IMG/VR virus record: IMGVR_UViG_3300031857_000821
Coordinates: 1-32,405 of that record
Direction: 5' to 3' (one strand)
From: a virus
Length of the DNA stretch: 32,405 nucleotides
Part shown: in pieces, positions 20,183 to 25,834 of the stretch
How positions within the stretch are numbered: the first letter of the stretch is position 1
Layout: every line of letters begins with the position of its first letter
Notes under the pieces: model-generated
Database searches by the model: none
What the model was told of the DNA's origin: nothing
What the model saw: only the letters and a program-made list of their open reading frames with translations
Program-made: the position numbers and the translations under genes

Positions 20183-20971
20183 TTACGCCGCCTCAGCGAC
20201 GGGTTGATCGGCGGATGCCGATTGCGGGAAGAAGGGAGCGAGGGCCGAGAAGCCCTGGCCCTTCTGGTAGATGATGCGCGCGGGCATGTTGTAGCGGTTG
20301 CCGGCGGTGAACGCGGGCTTGCCCTCGGTGTAGATCCAGCGCGTGTCGCCACCGTCGGCACGGGCACGCTCGCCCTTGCCCTCGGTCTTGATGGTGACGT
20401 CCTTCTTGACCAGCAGGATGGCGTCGACCTCGCGCTTCAGCAGCGCCTCGGCCCGCTTGTGCAGGTCGATGTCGTAGCGGCTGTAGGACTGCGTCTCGGG
20501 ATCATCAAAGCGGCTGATGATCGCGTGACCGACCAGCACGACGGCCATGCCGCGCTCGTTGCGCAGGTAGTTCAGGCCGTCGAGCACCTGGAGCCAGAGA
20601 TTGTCCGCCTCGATGTAGCCCTTGCCGTAGCCGCCGCCCGCCAGCTCGATCGTCTTGACGTTCGAGTCGCGACAGACCTTGTCCCAGACCAGTTTCTGCA
20701 GGGCCGACACACTGTCCAGCACGACCGTCTGAAAACTGTGCTCCTCAGTGGCAAGCGAAGTGATCGCCTCGATGACCGACTCGAAACTGTCGAGCGAGCC
20801 GAAGCTGTCCAGCACCAGGTCGCCGCTCTCGCCGCGCTCCGTCTGCAGGAACACGGGCGCCGGGAACTCGGCGGCGAGCGTCGTCTTGCCCATCTTCTCG
20901 GGCCCATAGATCAGCAGCCGGGGCGGCTGATCGGCGCGGACCTTGCGCAGTGAAGCCAAACTAATCGCCAC
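20183..20971 (-). CDS. Sak4-like RecA-fold ATPase (AAA_24)
   Basis: The 262-residue product starts at GTG 20971. Walker A is GPEKMGKT in LLIYGPEKMGKTTLAAEFP (about 23-30), and the Walker B strand is TVVLDSVSAL. 'AVVLVGHAIISRFDDPE' and a conserved core follow. It is typical of the phage nucleotide-binding family (PF13479), which includes the Sak4 annealing/recombination ATPases. It overlaps the RusA gene by 11 nt and precedes DUF669, the standard pairing. It would promote strand annealing or recombination-dependent replication. Confidence 0.88.
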   Translation of the reverse strand: MAISLASLRKVRADQPPRLLIYGPEKMGKTTLAAEFPAPVFLQTERGESGDLVLDSFGSLDSFESVIEAITSLATEEHSFQTVVLDSVSALQKLVWDKVCRDSNVKTIELAGGGYGKGYIEADNLWLQVLDGLNYLRNERGMAVVLVGHAIISRFDDPETQSYSRYDIDLHKRAEALLKREVDAILLVKKDVTIKTEGKGERARADGGDTRWIYTEGKPAFTAGNRYNMPARIIYQKGQGFSALAPFFPQSASADQPVAEAA

Positions 20972-21530
20972 AATCTTCTCCTTCAGGCGCGTCGATGAAC
21001 CAGCCGCCGGTCGCGCCGTCCTTGTGCGGGTGGAAGTTGAGAGTGAGCGGGTCCGCCGGGCGCACCATGATGCGGGCGCGCGGGGTGCGGTGATTGCCTT
21101 GCGGCATCCACGCCAGCACCAGGCCGGTCACGAATCGGTCGTCGTCGATCACCTTGTGCAGAACCAGCAGGTCGATCGCCGCCTTGGCGGTATTGTCCAG
21201 ATCGGCACGCAGGCTCGCGCGCTCCACGCCCATGACGATCACCACCCTGCCCGGAACCCGGTCGCAGCCCTCACGGGTCATCTGCTCGCGCACCGTCCAG
21301 CCAGCCTCAGCCAGCCATGCTTTATAAGACGGCGTCTTGAAGCGACCGCGGACGCTGTTCGAGAACAGGTTGTTGACCGACGGCGGCGCAGGAATGGTGA
21401 GCGTGGTGCAGGCGGAAGCGCCGGGGATCGGTGCTCCCGCCTGCTGGCGCACCCCAGACACGGAAACCGCGCCGGGATTATTGAGGGCCGCGTAGTCGGC
21501 GGCCTCTGCGATTGGGCACGGACGGATCAC
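20961..21530 (-). CDS. rusA: RusA-type Holliday junction resolvase
   Basis: The 189-residue product starts at GTG 21530, overlapping the Cro-like stop (GTGA). The resolvase fold begins about residue 44 with LTIPAPPSVNNLFSN and carries ADLDNTAKAAIDLL and VIDDDRFV, the conserved acidic metal-binding set of RusA. The 43 residues before this look unstructured; a later start is possible but no ATG is available. It would cut four-way junctions during replication and recombination. Confidence 0.88.
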   Translation of the reverse strand: MIRPCPIAEAADYAALNNPGAVSVSGVRQQAGAPIPGASACTTLTIPAPPSVNNLFSNSVRGRFKTPSYKAWLAEAGWTVREQMTREGCDRVPGRVVIVMGVERASLRADLDNTAKAAIDLLVLHKVIDDDRFVTGLVLAWMPQGNHRTPRARIMVRPADPLTLNFHPHKDGATGGWFIDAPEGEDCGD

Positions 21531-21733
21531 AGCGACACCTGCTCAAGGACCGCAATGGTCTCGTCCGGCAGGTTGGCGATCGGTCCGATCTTGCGGCCCG
21601 TGGCACGATATATGCGTAGGGCGAGCCTTTGGTTCGGGACGCGACGACCGTTGGCAATGTCATAGGCATAGCCGCCGCGAGCGACGCCGCTGTCCTGCAA
21701 CTGCTTGGCAAATGAGGTGTCCGGGTTGTCCAT
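21527..21733 (-). CDS. Cro-like early regulator
   Basis: The 68-residue product from ATG 21733 starts MDNPDTSFAKQLQDSGVARG, followed by GYAYDIANGRRVPNQRLALR and IYRATG, the plan of small Cro-type HTH proteins. It is the first gene of the leftward early operon, divergent from the repressor gene, with operators between them. A longer frame from 21793 would run through the operators and is rejected. It probably competes with the repressor at the same sites. Confidence 0.82.
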   Translation of the reverse strand: MDNPDTSFAKQLQDSGVARGGYAYDIANGRRVPNQRLALRIYRATGRKIGPIANLPDETIAVLEQVSL

Positions 21734-21735
21734 AT

Positions 21736-21812
21736 TTGAAACATCGCAGAATGCGAGGTTAACAGCAAGGCTTAATCCTCGCATTTTCGACATGGACGAT
21801 CGCAGCCTGCGA
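21736..21812. promoter_or_regulatory. Right operator cluster and repressor promoter
   Basis: Three operator-like sites lie here: 21744-21758 (exact reverse of CCTCGCATTCTGCGA), 21777-21790 (CCTCGCATTTTCGA) and 21800-21812 (TCGCAGCCTGCGA). A plus-strand promoter is plausible: TTGAAA (21736-21741), 17 nt, TTAACA (21759-21764), with the first operator filling the spacer exactly. The repressor ATG is at 21792. Site three falls inside the gene if that start is used, or in its leader if translation starts at 21828. Confidence 0.75.
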
Positions 21813-22145
21813 TTTACCAGTCAGCGCATGGCCAGATCACCTGCAAAGCCCGCCGCCAACCACCTCCGCGCATGGAGAGAGTTCCGACGCATGACCCAGG
21901 AACAGCTCGCCGATTCGATCGGCACCGCCGGGAATGTGATTGGCTTGCTGGAGAGTGGCGAGCGCGGACTGTCCCATAAATGGCTGCTGAGACTGGCCCC
22001 GGTCCTTGGAACCACGCCCGGCTTCCTGCTGGATCATGACCCCTACGATATGGACACGTCATTTCTGGACGCCGTCATGTCGGTGCCGACGGAAGATCGG
22101 GCACAGGTGTTGGCGATCATCGAGACCTTTAAGAAACGCGCGTGA
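21792..22145 (+). CDS. CI-like repressor, short form without peptidase domain
   Basis: The 117-residue product (105 if ATG 21828 is used) has an XRE helix-turn-helix at about 35-85: RAWREFRRMTQEQLADSIGT then GNVIGLLESGERGLSHKWLL, and a short helical tail ending ETFKKRA. The S24/LexA-like peptidase half of lambda CI is absent, so RecA-stimulated self-cleavage is not expected. It lies between two clusters of one operator and divergent from the Cro-like gene. Neither start has a clear ribosome-binding site, as is common for repressors. Confidence 0.85.
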   Translation: MDDRSLRFTSQRMARSPAKPAANHLRAWREFRRMTQEQLADSIGTAGNVIGLLESGERGLSHKWLLRLAPVLGTTPGFLLDHDPYDMDTSFLDAVMSVPTEDRAQVLAIIETFKKRA

Positions 22146-22152
22146 GTCACGG

Positions 22153-22217
22153 CCTGCGAGGACGGCTGAAATAATACCTCGCATTTTGCGCTAGACAGCA
22201 TCCTCGCATTCTGCGAG
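22153..22217. promoter_or_regulatory. Left operator cluster
   Basis: Two operators, CCTCGCATTTTGCG (22177-22190) and CCTCGCATTCTGCGAG (22202-22217), lie between the repressor gene and the next plus-strand gene, with a half-site CCTGCGAGG at 22153-22161. The second shares 15 nt exactly with the first site of the right cluster. Repression here would control the rightward genes through integrase. I cannot place the promoter boxes with confidence. Confidence 0.72.
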
Positions 22218-22247
22218 CCTTCCCTCCTCAACACAGGAGGGCACAGC

Positions 22248-22592
22248 GTGTCGCACCCAAACCAAATCGCACTGCCTGTCGCAGTGTCGCGCTGGATCGA
22301 CCAGTCATATTGGCTGCCGGACGCGGTCGCCATCGCGCGTCTCAGCGAGAAGCTGGAGTTCATCACCGAGGCGATCGACGTGCTGGCGTCTGACACGGAT
22401 GACGTGCCGGTCGAGATTCGCGGCCTGTCCGTCATCGACCTGATGTCGGCGAGCGCGAGCCTGGCTGTCGAGATCGGCACGCGCCGCCGGCACGCCGAGA
22501 TCGGCGAGCGGGCCCGCATGCAACGCGAGGAGGCCGACGACTTCCGCCGCGCCAATCCGCTGGAGCCGGACTACCGGAGGCTGGACCAATGA
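22248..22592 (+). CDS. Early plus-strand protein, unknown function
   Basis: The 114-residue product starts at GTG with AGGAGG seven bases upstream, the best ribosome-binding site in the window. It starts MSHPNQIALPVAVSRWIDQS, has a helical middle (EKLEFITEAIDVL) and a strongly charged Arg/Glu C-terminal helix. It is the first gene after the left operators, so it is repressed in lysogens and could be a kil, antirepressor or host-takeover protein. No family is recognised. Confidence 0.72.
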   Translation: MSHPNQIALPVAVSRWIDQSYWLPDAVAIARLSEKLEFITEAIDVLASDTDDVPVEIRGLSVIDLMSASASLAVEIGTRRRHAEIGERARMQREEADDFRRANPLEPDYRRLDQ

Positions 22593-22789
22593 TCGACATG
22601 CAAGATCCCCGCGACCACCGCCGCGTCGCGGCCATGACCACCGACCAGGCCAGCCACCGTGGCTGGGACTTCCGCCCCTCCGACGAGCCTCCGATGTGGC
22701 TTCGCGCCGTGGCCGAGGTGCTTCGTCCTCGCAGCATTATCATCTTGGCTGCAATGGCCGGGGTGATCAGCCTGTGGTGGATGACATGA
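22589..22789 (+). CDS. Small tail-anchored membrane protein
   Basis: The 66-residue product starts MIDMQDPRDHRRVAAMTTDQ and has one hydrophobic C-terminal segment (SIIILAAMAGVISLWWM) ending almost at the stop, so it should insert by its tail with the basic N-terminal part in the cytoplasm. It is coupled to the previous gene by ATGA and to the next by the same overlap. Function unknown; a role in superinfection exclusion is possible from topology and location only. Confidence 0.65.
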   Translation: MIDMQDPRDHRRVAAMTTDQASHRGWDFRPSDEPPMWLRAVAEVLRPRSIIILAAMAGVISLWWMT

Positions 22790-23088
22790 CCCCCGACGAA
22801 TTCCCCGCTGATATGGAGGGGCTGATCGAGCGTTTCGCCTTACCGTGGATTGAGGCAGAGGAAATGTCTGTTGACCCAGAGGACCTGACAAAAGCTGGGC
22901 AAGCCGTCCGCGCCCTCCTGAAAGCATACCAAGAGCAGCGCCGGGCTTTGGTGGTAATCTCCAAAGGAGGCCCTGACACGAACCGCCCGCCCCGCCCAAG
23001 ATCATACAAGGACGGGTTTGACGAAGGCTGCGCGTGGGCTGGCCGCATCGCCCGACGTGCCCTCAACCAGAAAGGTGATGAACGATGA
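22786..23088 (+). CDS. Small protein, unknown function
   Basis: The 100-residue product starts MTPDEFPADMEGLIERFALP. It is acidic at the start and basic at the end (ARRALNQKGDER), with the block SYKDGFDEGCAWAGR, a pattern common in short phage early proteins. ATG at 22786 overlaps the previous TGA. No family is named. Confidence 0.65.
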   Translation: MTPDEFPADMEGLIERFALPWIEAEEMSVDPEDLTKAGQAVRALLKAYQEQRRALVVISKGGPDTNRPPRPRSYKDGFDEGCAWAGRIARRALNQKGDER

Positions 23089-23549
23089 GCGAGAAACTGG
23101 AAGCCCTGCTCCAAGCCGTCATCGACGCTGAAACAGACACGTCCTACTGCAACGCCATCGAAAGCCTAGCCGAAGCCGCGCCGCAGATTTTAGCACTGAT
23201 CAAGGCCCGCACCCCTGCACCAGAGGGGGAGGGAAAACGCCTGATGCTCGTTGATTTAGATGGTGCCCCGTTCGGGTCGGAGTTTCTAGACAACCTCAAC
23301 GGCTACGCTACGGGCGGCTCTGGCCGGTGTCTCGACATCCTGACGATGTGGGGCGCTACCCTCTACGCATCCCCTGTCGTTCCGGTAGGGGTGAGCAGGG
23401 AGGAGATTGCGAAGGCGCTGTTTGAGCGGCATTGGTCTGCCGTCTCGGCTTCGCCAAAATGGCCCGGCGATGATGACGGCTCGTATTGGCTTTGGCTGGC
23501 CGACGCCATCCTCGCAGTCCTTCGCCCTACCGATACAGGGGGGGAGTGA
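23085..23549 (+). CDS. Small protein, unknown function
   Basis: The 154-residue product starts MSEKLEALLQAVIDAETDTS. A helical N-terminus leads to a middle linker and a C-terminal stretch reading EEIAKALFERHWSAVSASPK then W...YWLWLADAILAVLRP. This C-terminal 'IA.ALFE.......W......YW..AD.IL..L' is frequent in phage proteins of unknown role that attach to variable N-termini. Coupled overlaps on both sides. Confidence 0.65.
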   Translation: MSEKLEALLQAVIDAETDTSYCNAIESLAEAAPQILALIKARTPAPEGEGKRLMLVDLDGAPFGSEFLDNLNGYATGGSGRCLDILTMWGATLYASPVVPVGVSREEIAKALFERHWSAVSASPKWPGDDDGSYWLWLADAILAVLRPTDTGGE

Positions 23550-23725
23550 TGGGAGACAAACTTACGGGCGCGATAGCCGCACTGCTGGTCGCAGCGTCTT
23601 GCGTTTTTGTCGTGTTCGCCTGCGTGAGCGCGTGGGTTCACTCCCCCGAAGGCATTACTTACAGCCTGATTTTCGCGGCGGCACTGATGTTCTTTGGCCT
23701 AAAACTTTGGAGCGCAAAACAATGA
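23549..23725 (+). CDS. Small two-helix membrane protein
   Basis: The 58-residue product starts MGDKLTGAIAALLVAASCVF and has two hydrophobic helices (about 5-27 and 36-52). It starts with TGATG coupling after GGGGGGAG, and its stop overlaps the next ATG (ATGA). It is an inner-membrane protein of unknown function in the early right operon. Confidence 0.62.
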   Translation: MGDKLTGAIAALLVAASCVFVVFACVSAWVHSPEGITYSLIFAAALMFFGLKLWSAKQ

Positions 23726-23958
23726 CCACCCCTGACATAGCCGGTCTGTGCAAGAAGCTGGACATCCTGCACGAATGGCAAAGCAGCCCCCGCGACCGGG
23801 AAACCATCACCTTGTCGAAGCACACCCTTGAACGCCAAGCCGCTGAGATGGAGAGACTGCGGGAGCTTCTGCGCTGTATCCGCGACACGCCAGCCAACGA
23901 GTTCGACGCGGTTGATGTGGCCAACCGCATCCGAGCCGCCCTTACAGGAGAAGGCTGA
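23722..23958 (+). CDS. Small helical protein, unknown function
   Basis: The 78-residue product starts MTTPDIAGLCKKLDILHEWQ. It has a coiled-coil-like centre (ERQAAEMERLRELLRCIRDT) and ends ANRIRAALTGEG. The last codons lie in a 14-nt sequence, CCTTACAGGAGAAG, repeated in the next gene. ATGA start and TGATG end couple it to both neighbours. Confidence 0.62.
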   Translation: MTTPDIAGLCKKLDILHEWQSSPRDRETITLSKHTLERQAAEMERLRELLRCIRDTPANEFDAVDVANRIRAALTGEG

Positions 23959-24200
23959 TGGGCGAGGTTATCACCCCGCTTCTCGTCCTCAAACAAGGCG
24001 AGGCCTACACCGTTGACGAAGATGGGGCAGTAGTCATTACGGGAGAGCACACCCACTCTGACATTCTGCGACACGTCGTTTCCGATATCGGGGGCGATGC
24101 AAGGTCGCTTTTAGAGGGTATCCTTACAGGAGAAGACACAGCCACGCTTAGGCTTTCCGGCAAAACTCAAACCGACGCCCGCACAAGGGGGGACGGATGA
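23958..24200 (+). CDS. Small protein, unknown function
   Basis: The 80-residue product starts MGEVITPLLVLKQGEAYTVD. It contains GILTGEDTATLRLSG, where ILTGE is encoded by the second copy of the 14-nt repeat (24122-24135). ATG at 23958 overlaps the previous stop and has AGGAGA upstream. The C-terminus is polar and looks disordered. Function unknown. Confidence 0.6.
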   Translation: MGEVITPLLVLKQGEAYTVDEDGAVVITGEHTHSDILRHVVSDIGGDARSLLEGILTGEDTATLRLSGKTQTDARTRGDG

Positions 24201-24556
24201 GCCTCCCGCCTCGCCTTCACCTGCCCCAGGTGCTCGCCCTCGCCGGCTACAGCCGGTCCACACTCCGCTCGCGCCAACGCGCGGGCGTCATGCCCATGCC
24301 GATCGACCGCGGCGGCCGGGGCGGGATCTATGACCGAGACGCGGTTCTCAAAGCTCTAGGGATGGCGCAGGATGAAACCCCCGACCCCGCCGATGCATGG
24401 ACATTCAAGCCCGATGCCTACCGTGACGCTCTCGCTGGGCAGATACGTCGTCCTCAAGAAGCGCGCCGACGGCACGAGCCGGGCGTACTTTCAGGTGCCG
24501 GCACGTCTGCGCCCCTCCGGCTGGTCTCCGGCCATACCGCTGCCTCGCACGGCTGA
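24197..24556 (+). CDS. Excisionase-like HTH protein
   Basis: The 119-residue product has an AlpA/MerR-type winged HTH near its start: RLHLPQVLALAGYSRSTLRS then RQRAGVMPMPIDRGGRGGIY and DRDAVLKALG. It precedes and overlaps the integrase gene by 143 nt in another frame, the typical place for a recombination directionality factor. The part after residue 70 is the overlap and may be little constrained. It would bend attR/attL DNA and favour excision. Confidence 0.78.
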   Translation: MSLPPRLHLPQVLALAGYSRSTLRSRQRAGVMPMPIDRGGRGGIYDRDAVLKALGMAQDETPDPADAWTFKPDAYRDALAGQIRRPQEARRRHEPGVLSGAGTSAPLRLVSGHTAASHG

Positions 24557-25571
24557 ACGGCGCGGCACGCTGGACGCGGCTGAGGTCGCTGCCATCAAGA
24601 AAGACGCTGAGGCCCTGTACGGTGCCCTCATGCAGGCAAAGACCGGCGACACTGTCCGACCGCCTGAGCGCAGCCTGTCGACGCTCGTGGACGCCCTGCA
24701 GCGGTCTCCTGAGTGGGCGGCGCTGTCGGAGAAGACGCGCGTCGGATATGAGACCGGCTTCAAGAAGATCCTGGCATGGTCGAAATCGTGCGGTCACCCG
24801 GACCCGACCGCCCTGCCCCGCTCCGCCATCCTGCAGTTCCTGTCCAGTTTTGACGCGGGCACAGAGCCGGACGGCACGGCGCGTGTCGCCCGGCACACCG
24901 CCAAGAAGCACACCGCCGCGGTCCTGCGCCTCGTGCTTGAGCAGGCGATCAACAAGGGCTGGCGCACGGATAACCCGGCGCGCGGCATCCGCATCAAGGT
25001 GCCGAAGACCAAGGCGACGATCTGGGAGCAGAAGGACGTCGACTGCTATGTGAAGGCCGCGCGCGATACGGGCGTGCCCTCGATCGCCCTCATCATCCTG
25101 CTGGAATGGGAGATCGGCCAGCGCCTGACCGACGTGCGCGCGTTCCGTCCGGGCGCCGAGTACGATGCTGAGCGCGGCGTCTTCTCGTTCCGGCAGTCCA
25201 AGACCGACGAGCCGGTGTCGATCGAGGTCTCGATGGGCCTGCGGGCGATGCTGGCCGAGACTGGTGACGGTCACCTGTTCCTGTTCCGCAACGACCGCAC
25301 CGGCAAGGCCTACACCGAGAACCGGCTGTCCAAGACCTTCGCCTGGGTGCGCGTCGCCGCGGTCAAGGCTGGCGGCCGGCCGCTGATCCTGAAGCAGCTC
25401 CGGCATTCCTGCATCGTGCAGTTGGCGCGCGCCGGGTGCACCGTGCCTGAGATCGCGGCGATCACGGGCCATGCGCTGACGAGCGTGAACTCGATCCTGA
25501 GCGTGTATTTGCCCCGCGATACGGCGGTGGCGAGGGCGGCTCAGGTCAAGCGGGGAATCGTCTCGGCGTGA
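24414..25571 (+). CDS. int: Tyrosine-type integrase
   Basis: The 385-residue product from ATG 24414 (MPTVTLSLGRYVVLKKRADG) has an arm-binding N-terminus with RAYFQVPARLRPSGW, a core-binding domain at about 85-190 and a catalytic domain at about 200-380. Catalytic residues are R237 (GQRLTD), K263 (QSKTDEP), R330 in LKQLRHS, H353 (ITGHA) and Y365 (SVYLPRD). The usual HxxR motif reads KxxR here (K327), a known variation. The stop is 86 nt before the tRNA-Pro-derived core, with arm-type repeats between, so it should act at that attP. Confidence 0.93.
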   Translation: MPTVTLSLGRYVVLKKRADGTSRAYFQVPARLRPSGWSPAIPLPRTAERRGTLDAAEVAAIKKDAEALYGALMQAKTGDTVRPPERSLSTLVDALQRSPEWAALSEKTRVGYETGFKKILAWSKSCGHPDPTALPRSAILQFLSSFDAGTEPDGTARVARHTAKKHTAAVLRLVLEQAINKGWRTDNPARGIRIKVPKTKATIWEQKDVDCYVKAARDTGVPSIALIILLEWEIGQRLTDVRAFRPGAEYDAERGVFSFRQSKTDEPVSIEVSMGLRAMLAETGDGHLFLFRNDRTGKAYTENRLSKTFAWVRVAAVKAGGRPLILKQLRHSCIVQLARAGCTVPEIAAITGHALTSVNSILSVYLPRDTAVARAAQVKRGIVSA

Positions 25572-25587
25572 ACCTTCCGTAAACAAA

Positions 25588-25796
25588 AGTTGGACGCCTG
25601 CCCATTTCAAAGTTGGACGCCCACCCTTCCCAAACCCCGCAAACCCTTGCTGTGATTGGTCGGAGTGAGAGGATTCGAACCTCCGACCCTCTGGTCCCAA
25701 ACCAGATTGTCACCGTTGAAATCGTTGAGGTCCGTCCAACTGTTTCTGAAATGTTCGCGTGTTATGAATCAAACACTTAGCATGGCGGTTGGACGG
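25588..25796. other. attP: attP: tRNA-Pro 3' half core with arm-type repeats
   Basis: On the minus strand 25657-25705 reads the 3' half of tRNA-Pro(TGG), from the anticodon stem-loop CTGGTTTGGGACCAG through a T-arm with GGTTCGAATCC to CACTCCGACCA. The 5' half is not present: no CACTCCG complement occurs where the acceptor arm should be. Arm-type repeats AGTTGGACG surround it: 25588-25598 and 25611-25621 (direct, AGTTGGACGCC, 23 nt apart), 25733-25741 (inverted) and 25788-25795 (GTTGGACG). Core plus arms beside the integrase gene is the structure of a phage attachment site. No gene lies in 25572-25834. Confidence 0.85.
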
Positions 25797-25834
25797 ATTT
25801 TGGTCGTCATTAGCGGGCCACTCGCTTTTAAGGG

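Noticed and set aside
24405-25700. A 431-codon minus-strand frame opposite the integrase gene
   Set aside because: It is a high-GC shadow of the integrase, whose catalytic residues are clear; the antisense protein has low-complexity Arg/Gly/Ala composition and no motif.
25655-25735. A complete tRNA-Pro gene
   Set aside because: Only the anticodon arm, T-arm and 3' acceptor strand are present; the 5' acceptor strand and D-arm are missing, so it is an attachment-site fragment.
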